Assembly: GCF_000203815.1 (NCBI RefSeq)
Contig: NW_004457735.1
Coordinates: 1,736,001-1,800,000 of the forward strand
Length of the DNA stretch: 64,000 bases
Source of the DNA: Cavenderia fasciculata
Taxonomy: Eukaryota; Evosea; Eumycetozoa; Acytosteliales; Cavenderiaceae
Direction: 5' to 3'
The notes under the pieces were generated by a model. That model ran no database searches. It worked only from the letters and a program-made list of their open reading frames with translations, and was not told the origin of the DNA. The position numbers were made by a program, and so were the translations under genes. This document shows, piece after piece, positions 38,524 to 50,532 of this stretch. The number at the start of each line of letters is the position of its first letter. Positions within the stretch are counted from its first letter, which is position 1.

Positions 38524-39595
38524 TTTCTTCTTCTAATATATTTTAATAAATTGGTTGGTGAATGTTAACTTTAACTTATGATTTCTTATTCTTGATATTT
38601 GATTTATAAACTGGTATGTGTCTGTCTATTAATATTAATATAGTGTACTATTAAGTCGTGACTATAAATGTCTGTCTGTATGTGGATAGCTATGAAAACA
38701 CTATTTCTTTGGCTATGCCTAATTAATTGAAAAAAAACAATAAAAATAATAATTATTCAAACTTTGAAAATCGAAGTTTTGACAAATTTGAAAGGATTGG
38801 AGAACAACAATTAAAATCAGCAGTACCAGCAGCTTTTATTAAAAATTTAAGAAGGTAAGCAATCCATGATAAATAATAATATTATTATTTATATTGGTTG
38901 TCGATGTTTGATGGTAGTTGGTGGTATTATCTGTATCAACTAACCTCCTACCTTGGATAAGATGATCATCTCCATAAAAACAATAAATGAATGTAATGTG
39001 GTTGGGGGGGGTTGATGAAGAATGAAACCACCACACTGTTTCTCTCAATGGCGAGCGGATATTGCAATGCGCAGCTGTCATACCCTTCTTGATGGTATCC
39101 TCCTCATTTGAAAATGAGAGCGTACGTGCTTTGAGATAAAAAGCGGATAGAAGAATGCATGAATGGGTTCACAACCCCTACAAAAAATTGGTTGTTCATC
39201 CATCCTTTCTTCATAGGTCTGAATAGTAAAACCTGTTTATATTCTAAATAAATATATAGAGTGAAAAGATCATCCATTCGTTTCATTTCTCCTTGAGGAT
39301 AGGATGATTAGGGTCTATTAATTTTTATAAATTATTTTTTAAAGTATTGATTTTAGAATAATAGATTATTATAATGAAAACGAATTTTATAAATACAGTG
39401 TGTCGTACAACTAAAATATGAATTCTTCTATTTAGGACAACTCTAAAGGTAGGCAGGTATATTTCAAATATATCAACTATTAATAATAATTTAAAATCAT
39501 TTCTTAATTATTGATTTACATGACAAGAAACAATGAAAGACTGAAACTATGGTAGTAGTGGCCCATTAGTATTAGTAATAAGAGTAGTATTCCAG
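38524..39595. other. Spacer containing a possible upstream exon (38777-38854)
   Basis: Mostly AT-rich. At 38763-38854 one plus-strand frame reads FENRSFDKFERIGEQQLKSA then VPAAFIKNLR and ends in a good donor (AG/GTAAGC) with the phase needed by the acceptor at 39596. If used, it would be an exon of the next gene with a 741-base intron. A GC-richer patch with a run of nine G lies near 39003-39012. Confidence 0.4.
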
Positions 39596-40081
39596 TAACG
39601 CTCTCCAACTTTCATCAAAATTAACTCAACAATACAAGAATTTAATAGTGAATACATTTATATGGTCATCAAGACTATCTAATAGTAGAGTAAATTATGC
39701 CCTTTCCTCACCACAACCAATTCCCCAGGCATTGGGATATGGATACTTCTCTCCTCAAAACCCTTTTATTGGTAACAATATTACCATGACCTTTGAAAGT
39801 CGTACAGCTGCCGAAAACATTGTAGTTCTTTTCAATCGTAATGAACACATTCCAAGTAAGTAAACACAAGTGAAAAATATTTGTTTCTATATATTTATAT
39901 ATATTGATGTTTAAATTCTTTTTTTTGATATTTAAAGTATATAATATTAGATTTCAAGGAGCTATTTGTAGCATTGAAATCCAATTATGTAACCATCAAG
40001 ATCTACAATTCAGATCTTTTATTTCTACAACTTCAACAACTTCAACGACGAGTCCAACAACTTGAACAACAAATCCAATGA
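39596..40081 (+). CDS. Unrecognised small protein with C-terminal coiled coil (5' end unresolved)
   Basis: Two exons are supported: 39596-39855 and 39951-40081, joined at CCA-A/AT-TTC. The protein part reads LQLSSKLTQQYKNLIVNTFI, then VNYALSSPQPIPQALGYGYF and NPFIGNNITMTFESRTAAEN, across the splice HIPNFKELFVALKSNYVTIK, and ends LLFLQLQQLQRRVQQLEQQI, a clear leucine-heptad coiled coil. The chosen acceptor in exon 2 (ATATTAG) matters: using the earlier AG gives a Thr-Ser tail instead. An upstream exon at 38777-38854 is in phase and plausible, but no initiator ATG could be fixed. I do not recognise the family. Confidence 0.55.
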
Positions 40082-40312
40082 ATGATAATATCAGATTTTC
40101 ATTTGAAAAAACAATGGTAGTGATATGTCATAATATCTCTAACTATATATATTACCAATTAATTAAAACTGATAGAATTGGTAACTGACCAAAATAATTA
40201 TTAGATTTCCACAACTCGTCCAATCCATTAAACGAAATAATATACCCTCTCTTTCTTTTGGGTGTTACAACTATTTATCCGATCTGATTTCAGATTGGAT
40301 TTATTTCATTCA

Positions 40313-41039
40313 TTATTGTTGTTGTTGTTGTGAAGAAACAGTTGCAGCAGTGATAATCATACGAACATGAGGAATTTCACACTCATAAAAGATTGGTATA
40401 GATTGATCAGTTTCGAAACCAAGCTTTTGGTAAAACTTTTCAACGTATTGTTGTGCATTGATAATATATAATGGGTAGTTTTTGTCTTTGGTTTCTTTGT
40501 AAACTTGTTTGATTGTACGCTTGACTAGTTCTCCTCCATGACTATAAAAAACAGGTAAGCAAAGTTGGAAATACCATTCACTCAATATAAATCTACATAC
40601 TTTTTTCCTCTATGATTTTGTGGTACAGCGAATCTCTCTAGTTTAAGAACATGTGTATCCAATTTACCTTCATAATCTGGATAATATATTTGTCTAGATC
40701 TGGCACATCCAACAGCTTCTCCATTGACTCTTAATAAATAGTGAGTTGCCTTTTCATCATATTCATCCCATTCTTCATCTAGAATCAAATAATAATAATT
40801 ATATATTTGTTATTATCATTCACGCATTATGTGTTAGTTCCATACATACCTTCAGGACACTTTTGCTCAACAACAAAAACATCGTATCTAATCTTTTTAA
40901 TTTCTTTACTTGAATGAGAGAGAGAGAAAGAAGGTAGTGGTATAAATATATTTTGAAGTTGGATAGAATTGAATATTGAAATTGAATTGAATTGACTACT
41001 ACCTTGATCAAGTAGCTTGTTGTACAGGTGTTGATTCAT
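40313..41039 (-). CDS. GNAT-family N-acetyltransferase (ElaA-like)
   Basis: Small acetyltransferase. Exons 41039-41003, 40903-40850, 40778-40601 and 40541-40313 join to 165 residues. Joined sequence: MNQHLYNKLLDQ, EIKKIRYDVFVVEQKCPEDE, ATHYLLRVNGEAVGCARSRQ, then LKLERFAVPQNHRGKNHGGE, which carries the acetyl-CoA loop in a weak form (Q-N-H-R-G-K-N-H-G), and YVEKFYQKLGFETDQSIPIF as motif B. The FVVEQKCP-D-E start resembles the ElaA/YitI-type GNAT proteins. The second intron acceptor must be AAG/AAATT, not the AG six bases earlier, to keep the frame. The C-terminus is a Gln run. Substrate unknown. Confidence 0.82.
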
Positions 41040-41045
41040 TCATTC

Positions 41046-41104
<59 letters not shown>
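41034..41104. repeat. (CATT)n/(CAAT)n tetranucleotide repeat
   Basis: About 14 perfect AATC units preceded by CATT units, directly abutting the initiator codon of the GNAT gene on the minus strand, so it probably forms its 5' leader. Confidence 0.9.
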
Positions 41105-41111
41105 TAATACG

Positions 41112-41207
41112 TTACAATTCTTCACTTCCAAATGAGGTAGCAATAAGCTCTACAGAGTTGGTAATAGTTGCTGTAAAGTCAGGGTTGGTAATGGTAAAGT
41201 CAGACAT
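41112..41207 (-). CDS. Possible 31-residue small protein
   Basis: Short frame reading MSDFTITNPDFTATITNSVE followed by LIATSFGSEEL and stop, preceded by a possible acceptor (TTACTAG at about 41228). Composition is coding-like and the start context is good (AAGAC-ATG). It could be a small gene with a leader intron or the last exon of a gene whose other exons I could not resolve in 41230-41720, where fragments such as GLMNPYGPYDW also appear. Confidence 0.25.
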   Translation of the reverse strand: MSDFTITNPDFTATITNSVELIATSFGSEEL

Positions 41208-41754
41208 GTCTTCTTCTTCTTCTTAATCTAGTAATAATTGTACGAAATAGGTAATAGAGAGATTGAGAGATTGATTATTGATGATGATGATGCAGTGTGC
41301 GGTGGTGTGAATAGGGGGTGAGTGGTAGTTGATCTTTGACTATGAAGATTGTTGTGTGACTGGTCAAAGTAACGTCTCTGACAGACACAGAAGAGATGAC
41401 GACAAAAAATAAAAATCGTGACTTTTTCAAGGTGGGCTTCAGATGATGGCCCAATCGTATGGTCCATAGGGGTTCATTAGGCCACCTGCAATGAATCGAA
41501 ATATTAAATTGAGTTTTTACTTTAATATTCCTATTTAGGAAATTCATATAAAATAATGATTATCAAAAATCAACAACAACAACATCGTAGTAATTTGAAT
41601 TGAATTACTACCTATTTGAAATTAATATTAATAAATATTAAAATATTGAAAAAGAACTAGAAGAAGAATAAGAAGAACAACTTTCGTTTTTTAGGTTTCA
41701 TTTCATCATCTTCCATCATCATCAACAACAAAAACACAAATCGCAATCTCAAAA

Positions 41755-41786
<32 letters not shown>

Positions 41787-44089
41787 TGTAAATACCACAA
41801 CAAACATATCTTCGATTTTAATTAAATTAATTCTCAGACCAACCATCAAAAATATTTAATTAATTAATAATTAATAGATTACATTTTTGTCATCAATATC
41901 ATTCATCTGTACATAAATATTTAATTAAAGGAGAAAAGAAATTAACAATACAAAACTCACTGGAATTATAATCTGTATAAAACACTCGAGTCACATAGTA
42001 AAAATAATAATTCCTATTTTCTTAAATGTAAGTTTAACACCAACCATTGCTACCCACATTTTAATCAATAAGATATCATCACCAACACCAACACCACCAC
42101 AACACAACAAATAATTCTCTCAAGATAGTTAAATTTCCAAAGGATAGGGTGGATAAGACAGAGATAGATGGGTAGTGAGTGAGTGATTCATGATATTGTT
42201 GTACCATGATAGTATTATCCATCTTTATCCACTATCACACAAAATGGAATTGATTAGTCGATTCATCACATTCCATTCCATTTCACTCTTTTTATTGATT
42301 CACGATCATTCAAGTGGTCTGGTAAATCATTTTTCACTCCTTTTTTCTGTCGACTTCTTTCGATCACATGATCATTTTATTGTTGTCATTGTCATTCACA
42401 CACACACAAACACACAATAATGTTCTAGAGTTCTATCATCATCATCATCATCATAATCATATATGATGGATTGTCCATCATCCCATGTCATCAAAACTTT
42501 AAACGACACCCTCAATCTCTTTGATTATCTTGTCCACCACACTACCTACCATACACCTATTACATGGCATCGATGCAATCCGATGGATGGGTGGATGGAT
42601 GAATGGACAGAGCAGAGAAATGCAAAATCAGTCGACTCTCTCCAACCCCACTCACTACACTATAGTGATATGCAATAGTGTGGGGGGTGGTTGCTTTCAA
42701 CAGATATTTTAAATGATCTGTTGTTGTTGCAAAGATTATATAGCCGGTCAATGTTTTCATTGGAGGATATCATCTTAAAGTAATAGTTTGTTGTGGTTGT
42801 GGTTGTGGTGTGGAGTGGTAGAGTTGGTGACGACAATATTCATGTGCAACACTGAATCCGGAATCAATAATGTCCCCGCTACTAGTACCTACCTACCTAC
42901 CTACCTACCTACACCTTCCCTCACAACCAACACAATGAAACAGGAGAGAGAGAGAGAGAGGACAAGTTAGAGTTTACATCATCACAATAAATTAATATTT
43001 ATACATCCATCCTTTGCATGGTGATTAATCATCCACCCCCCACATCAACACATCCTCTTCTTCCTCCTCCTCCTCCTCCACAACACAACTATATGAAGCT
43101 TCATTTCTAAGTTCTTCATTTCCATTATTATCATATTTATTTTTCAACAAAACTAAATTTATTTATTCTCATTTATTCATTTTCCTTTTTCAGAATATAC
43201 AATCACAATCAGTCAATCACAATCAATCAATCAATCAAATAATCACAATCACAATCGAAAAAAAAAGGAATATTATTTATTAATTAATTAATTAATTTTT
43301 TCACTGTCTCCCCTCCGCATTACAGTACCTCCTACCTCCTACCCCTCCTCCTCCCTCAGTCAGCTGCATTAAAATATTATTACTAGTAAATCAAAAAGTT
43401 TGTATTTATCCCAATACTATCAACAAAATACAATAATCGATTAATTATTATTATTATTATTATTGTTCCAATTTACTAACAACCGTCCATCATCACAATC
43501 AAAAAAATTTGTAACCCAAAGGTTTGATATTTTATTCTCCTAAAGAACCATCATCATATTTTTGTTCACCAGCATCCATCAAACAAACAATCAATCAAGT
43601 AACCAGCCAACCAATCAAACCGTACGACGATCACCATCAAAGTAAAAGGGCAATCAAGCACAGACCATCATCAATATCATCCCCTACCATCAATCAAAAA
43701 TCAAGTTCAGCGTGATCAGAAAACTCGGAAACAAATAGTCAGAAATAATCAGCAATTGTTCGCAACCCCCCTAGTATCCATCAAAATTCATTTATTATTC
43801 CAACCACCCCTTTCTTTCAGTCGTCAACCACCACCCGCTTTTTCCATCCCCCCAATCCATCCATCCATATATATTCACCCTCACCCACCGTCCCACTTGC
43901 GTGCAGTGATTAAACACGCGCGTGTCCAATCATCATCACATATCGATATTCAATTTTAATCATCAATCTGCATCACCGAAAACCATAATCAGCAGTCCCA
44001 AAAACCTACTTATCCATCATCATCATCACCATCAACAATCAGTGCACCAACAACCATCATCATCATCATCAGAAAATCAGTAAATAATT
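41208..44089. other. Repeat-rich spacer and long leader of the GATA gene
   Basis: 41208-41720 has scattered coding-like fragments on the minus strand (see the small protein). 41720-43430 is AT-rich with TCA/ATC, CTAC (about 42893-42912) and GA repeats and no gene. From about 43440 to 44089 the plus strand is poor in G and rich in A and C, like a long untranslated leader before the GATA factor start; it contains several short upstream ATG frames. Confidence 0.5.
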
Positions 44090-47022
44090 ATGATAGATGA
44101 AAATACATTGTCGTCCCCTGCCGATAGCAGTAATTATGACAATTGCTCATCAACAGCATCAACTGCATCGTCTCCCTGTTCTTCCATGTCTTGCTCGGAA
44201 ACTGGAGTTGTTGATCAACCCCCCATCATTACCATTGCAAACACAAACAACAACAGTGGTGGTAATAGTGTTAGTGGTAGTAGTAGTAGCAGTAGACGCT
44301 ATGGTGATTCCAATCAGATATCTGAATCATCTCATATTACAACAAAAATCAGCAATATCAGTCACACCCCCCGTCCATCGTCCCCCCCAACCGAGACACC
44401 AGTATATTTCGATATGACCAATAAAAACAATTGTGTCGACAATCCATCTACAACTTCCAACACCACCCACCACAACCACTCTAACCACCACTCCAACAAC
44501 AGCAGTAATTCTTCCTCTCCCTCTTCTTCTTCTTCTCCATGCTCCCCCTCATCTACCACCAATCTTATTCCCACGATTAGTAATTCTTCCTCGACGACTA
44601 CTTCTACAACCAGTAATAATATTAATAATAATAATAATAACAATATCACCACCACTACTACCATCAACAACAACAACAACAACAAATACCCAACATCAAA
44701 TCATAATCATAATCATAAAAATATCGTCCAACAACAACAACAACAACAAAATAATTCCAGTATCAAATCTAATAGTTTAATGAAATTACCTTTAGATTTG
44801 ACTTTTGATCCAGCAGAAATTGACTACAAAATAGCCAGCAACATCAAAGGTTACACTAATACTCAACAACAACAACAACAACAACAACAACAACCACATC
44901 AACCATCTAATAATTCCATTTTCGATCATCAACATCATCAACATCCATTCCAATCCCCAGATATTCACAATAGAGGCAAAAATAATAATAATAATAATAA
45001 TAATAATCTCCCAGGCATCGACTCGTTAGATATTCCATCCAACACCAATATTCATCCAAATATTAATCGTCCGAAATCCCCATTGTTGTTTCAAAATTAT
45101 CATCATCATTCACAATCAAAGTTACCATCTCTGATTCATCCATCCACTTCTTCAAATAATAATATTAATAATAATAATAATAATTCCATCATCGACTTGG
45201 TTCAAAAACAACAACCACAACAACAACAACAACAACAACATCAACAACCATTTAATCATCAACAACAACAAAGATTTTATATCGAATCTCAAAAAGTGGC
45301 ACCAACAGATAGAGTTTGTGAATTTTGTGGTTGTACAACCACACCAACTTGGCGTAGAGGACCAAGTGGTAAAGGATCACTTTGCAATGCATGTGGTATT
45401 AAATGGAGATTAAAGGGTAAGGACTCGACCGGAGCCAGTATTCCAAAAAAGCCAAAGGTCCCATCCCAACCAAAAGTTCCATCTGGTTCATCTATGGCAT
45501 CAATGAAAGTTCCACAACAGTCTGTTGGCAATAACAATAATAATAACAATAACAATAATAATAATAATGCAACAATGACTCATATTCATCCAATGAACAA
45601 AAAACCACTCACTCATAATTTATTCCAACATCAACCAATGATGATGAATCATAATAATAACCAATCGATATCCTCCTCCTCCTCCAACTCATCTTCTTCA
45701 CAATTACCCAAGCCATTAATGTCTTCAATGTCTTCACAACATATCCCACAACATATCCCACAACACCAACACCAACAACAAATGTCTGGTAATCAACTCC
45801 CATTACCATTCCGACCACCAACTCCAACCTCTTCACAACAACAACAATCATCGTCATCATCATCACTTTCAATGCACAATGCATTGGCACTTATCGGCGC
45901 TAGCAAGTCCAGTCTTGGCCATCCAATGTCCAATCCACAGCCATTCCACTCGATGCCTTTTCAGAATGACCTCTCCACCACTGTTCCACTTGGTAACAAC
46001 CAACAACAACAAGATGATATCTACAAGAAAAAGAGAAAGAATATCCTTCAACACTCGAGTAGTTCCGATTCATTGATTGATGAAAAGGGATATTTCTGCA
46101 AATACTGTAACAAGCATTGGCCACTCTCATCCTTTAAAAATAGTCAACAATTTGGTGCTCATTGCAGTAATTGTTCAAGAAAACCAAAATCTGAAAGTAT
46201 GTTGTTGAAAATAACACAAACAAACAAACAAAATATTATTATTTATTAAATATTTACTAACATATTATTTATGTTTTCTTTCAATTAGTGGAATCATTTT
46301 TAACAGGATTAAAAAAGAAATTTAAAAAGAGAAATGATCAAGGTATCTATGGTGATGATGATGGAGCAGTCCCAAGTCTTTGGGATGGTAGTTATATGGG
46401 TAACGCCAATACCTCCAACTCTACTCACAGACAAAAGGCTCCAACTTCAAACAACCCTCTATTAAACAGATTAATTAATATTGTTGAAAATCAATTAATT
46501 GAACCAAATGAATTAACTATTATTAAAGATGAAGTAGAGGTATGTAATATAAATATTATAATATAAATAATATAATAAGGATTATTTATTAATTTAATTA
46601 TTTCTTTTATTTTTTAGACAATGAAAATAGATTTATTATCAAGAAAGAAAAGAAGAGTTGATCAATTGAATGGAGCAAGAGTATCTGTGAACCAAGAACT
46701 AAAAGAGATGAAAAACAATATCGATGGAAGTTTGAGAAAACAAGAACAAAAGAAAAATGATTTTATCGATGAATTAAAGTATGAGATTGACCAAAGAATC
46801 AGAGAACGTGAAGCCCTCTTCTATGGTGACACTCTGGCTCATACCGTTCCCATTCCACAGTCTCCCAATCTTATGAGAGAACCTCTTAGTCCCGAGTTGA
46901 TCAATTCCCCACTCATCTCATTCTCAAGAGAACCATCGCACACTAAAATCGTCGCTACCATGACCCCTAAAGATGAATCTTCCAAAGTTCAACCTTTCCG
47001 ACTTGATGTTACTTCAACTTAA
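44090..47022 (+). CDS. GATA-type zinc-finger transcription factor
   Basis: DNA-binding regulator. Exons 44090-46196, 46289-46539 and 46618-47022 join to 920 residues. Most of the N-terminal half is Ser, Asn, Gln and His tracts. The finger at about 409-435 is CEFCGCTTTPTWRRGPSGKG with SLCNACGIKWRLKGKD, a C-x2-C-x18-C-x2-C type as in plants and dictyostelids, followed by a basic tail. A second Cys cluster at about 670-695, GYFCKYCNKHWPLSSFKNSQ then HCSNCSRK, looks like another zinc site. The last 220 residues include a helical segment (RRVDQLNGARVSVNQELKEM, about 795-814). D. discoideum has a family of GATA factors (gta genes, stkA) that act in development; which member this is I cannot say. 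Confidence 0.9.
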
Positions 47023-47347
47023 ACAAAAAAATTAAAAAACAAACAAAAATAATAATAATAATAACCCTTCACCTTTAAAAATTAAATAAATATAAATATA
47101 AATTATTAATATAACTCCATACATAATATATATACTATATACTAGTACACATGTTCCAGGTTTAGAAAATCTTATCATGTTTGTCTCCCGCGTCTTTTTT
47201 TTTTTTTTTTGGTTGAACAAAAAAAAGTGCTAAGTTCGAATTTCCCTCCAACTTTCAATAATTATCTCAAGTAGACTTGTGTTTGTGTGTTTGTGTGTAT
47301 ATATATTTATATATCTATCTATCAATCAAGACTATATATATAGTAGT
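47023..47347. other. Intergenic gap before mcm2
   Basis: AT-rich, with a T16 run at about 47195-47210 and ATAT sequence; likely 3' flank of the GATA gene and promoter of mcm2. Confidence 0.5.
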
Positions 47348-50300
47348 ATGGATGATATATTCGAATTTGGAGAAGATTTAAATGGAGTCAGAGAAGACGA
47401 GTTTGACGATGATCATATACCGAGTTCACCGGTTGGCAGTACGGGAGAGGCAGATGTAGAGGATGATACAGACTATCTGTTCTTGGATGACGATCAACAG
47501 GCATCGTCAGAAGGTGAAGGTGATGATTTGATGGATGAAGGATTGGCAGAGGAAGATGAAAAGGATGCAGAAGCAAATACACAAGACGATGCCTACGAAG
47601 CTGAAGGTCTCGATGAACAAGCCTACAAACCAATGGCTGCAGAGGAAAGAAGAAAGGTAGACACATTGCTCAAGAAGCGTGATCGTAAAGAACAACGATT
47701 CAACAATCAAACACAAAGCAATCGTTTCCGTACTCCAATGGCATTGATCGATGACGACGAAGACGATGACGATGAACAAGACGATGAAGCACGTCGTGAA
47801 AAGGCTCGTGCTAGACGTCTCAAAAAACGTAAAGCAAACATTAAACGTGAAGCTGAAGATATGGATGAAGTTGATGATTTAAATAATATCAATCCTGATA
47901 TTAAAAAGGAAATGTCTGATGATAGTGATGATGTATGTGTACAAACAAAAAAGACAAAAAATGAATAAGAAATATTTATATTTATATGATTAATTAATTA
48001 TTGTTATATTAAATGTTTAGGATGAAGAGATTATAAATTTAATGGATCAAAAAGGATCATTAAGAGAATACTTGGCAATGGATGCAACAAGAAGAGCAGT
48101 TGCTAAACTATTCCAAACGTTTTTGTTGACTTTTGCCAGTGCCAAGGGTAAACAGATCTATGTTGAACGTATTCAAACAATGTGTGCCAAGAATGAACAG
48201 AGTCTATTGGTCAATTTCACGCATCTCGGCAAACTACCATTCTTTACATGGGTGACGGATGCACCGACGGAAATGTTGGAAATATTCGATGAGACTGCCC
48301 TCAAGGTTGTTTTTACAATGTTTCCATCCTATAGAAATATTCACAAGGCTATTCATGTGCGTCTGACACACTGTCCCTTTGTAGATACACTACGTCACAT
48401 TCGTCAATCGGATCTCAATTGTTTGGTCAAAGTTAGTGGTGTTGTCACACGTCGTAGTAGTGTCTATCCTCAACTCAAATTTATTAAATTTGATTGTATC
48501 AAGTGTAACCACGTACTTGGACCATACTATCAAGATGGAAACACAGAGATTAAAATCGGTCTCTGTCCACAGTGTCAATCCAAAGGTCCATTTGTCATCA
48601 ACAATGACCAAACCATCTATCGCGACTATCAAAAAATCACTCTTCAAGAAAGTCCTGGTACTGTTCCTCCAGGTCGTCTTCCACGTACCAAAGATGTTAT
48701 CTTATTAGTTGATTTAATTGATACTGTTCGTCCTGGTGAAGAAATTGTTTGTCTCAATCCAAAATCAAATAATTTAAAATAATTATTTATTTACTCTATT
48801 TCTTTTTATTTGTAGGAAGTAACAGGTATATATAAACATAATTTTGATGCAAAATTAAATCATCAACATGGATTTCCAGTATTTGCAACGATTATTGAAG
48901 CAAACTATTTAAACAAAAGAGAAGATTTATTGGCAGCATTTGTCATGACTGAAGACGATGAAAAGGAGATTAGAAAACTATCCAAAGACGAAAACATTGT
49001 ACAGAAAATAGTTCAATCGGTGGCACCATCCATCTTTGGACACGAAGACATTAAAATTGCACTCGCACTCGCACTCTTTGGAGGTATGGCTAAAAATATC
49101 AACAACAAACATCGTATCAGAGGTGATATCAACGTGTTGCTTCTCGGTGACCCGGGTACTGCCAAGAGTCAGTTCCTCAAGTATGTCGAAAAGACTGCCC
49201 ATCGTGCCGTCTATACCACCGGTCAAGGTGCCTCTGCCGTAGGTCTTACTGCCGCCGTCCGTATGGACTCACTCACCAAAGAATGGACACTTGAAGGTGG
49301 TGCGTTGGTACTCGCCGATCGTGGTGTATGTATGATTGACGAGTTTGACAAGATGAATGACAAGGATCGTACTTCGATTCACGAAGCCATGGAACAACAA
49401 AGTATCTCCATTTCAAAGGCCGGTATTGTAACTACCCTCACTGCTAGATGTTCAGTCATCGCAGCAGCTAATCCAAAAAAAGGTCGTTATGATCCAGGTC
49501 TAAATTTAATTCAAAATGTTGATCTTACTGAACCTATTTTATCTCGTTTTGGTAAGAGAGAGAAATGAAATACATAAACAAAAAAATCAAATCATATAAT
49601 ATATTAATCAATCCTTTTTCTATCCTATTTTTTTTTAGATATTATTTGTGTTGTTAAAGATACTGTTGATTCAATTCATGACAGTAAATTGGCAAACTTT
49701 GTAGTACATAGTCATATCAGATCACATCCATCCAATGTAAATAATGTACAACATAACTACCAAACCAATGCGACTGAACAATCGCCAATACCACAGGATC
49801 TACTCCGCAAGTATATTCTCTATGCCAAGCAACGTGTCAAACCACGTATCAATGATATCGATAGAGCCAAGATATCACAACTCTACGCCGAGATGAGAAG
49901 AGAGTCAAAGAGTGGTGGTTATGCCATGACTATTCGTCATGTCGAATCGATGGTTAGAATGGCAGAAGCACATGCCAAGATGCATCTACGTGACTATGTC
50001 CGTGACGAAGATGTAAATATGGCCATCAGAGTCATGTTGGACAGTTTTATTGGCTCTCAAAAAATGTCTAGTACCAAAACACTACGTAACAACTTTTCCA
50101 AATATATTACATATCGTCGTGATACCAACGAACTCTTATCTTACTCTCTCCGTTCAATTGCTCGTACCATCTCGGATTTCCAAGTCATCCGAAAAGGTGC
50201 TGTTCCAAATGTTATAGAAATTTTTCAAGATGAATTTGAAGCAAAGGTAAATAGATATATAGATATCAGAGTTTATCCATTCATCATCATATTTACAATA

Positions 50301-50532
50301 CTTTTTATTTATTCAATTTATTTAGGGAAGAGAAATGGGTATCAATGATTTTGATCAATTCTACAAATCAAAGGAATTTTTAACTGATTTCCGTCTTGAA
50401 AAGTCTACCATTTATTATGATAGAACTCTTAAAAGTATTGATACTAACAATAACAATAATAATAACACTAATCCAAATAATACCAATAATCCAAATAATA
50501 ATAATAATAATCGTTCCAAAAAAAGTAACTAA
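47348..50532 (+). CDS. mcm2: DNA replication licensing factor MCM2
   Basis: Subunit of the MCM2-7 replicative helicase. Exons 47348-47932, 48021-48746, 48816-49551, 49639-50246 and 50326-50532 give 953 residues. The acidic N-terminus ([20 protein letters not shown]) fits the histone-binding tail. The zinc site is [15 protein letters not shown] with LCPQC. AAA+ motifs: Walker [17 protein letters not shown], Walker [13 protein letters not shown], and the arginine finger in LSRFD, which is formed across intron 3. The C-terminal winged helix ends in an Asn run. Start is the ATG at 47348; an upstream frame (47279) is a Tyr/Ile-rich leader. Intron 2 has a weak donor (GTTTGT); keeping it would add [11 protein letters not shown] and a stop. 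Confidence 0.96.
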
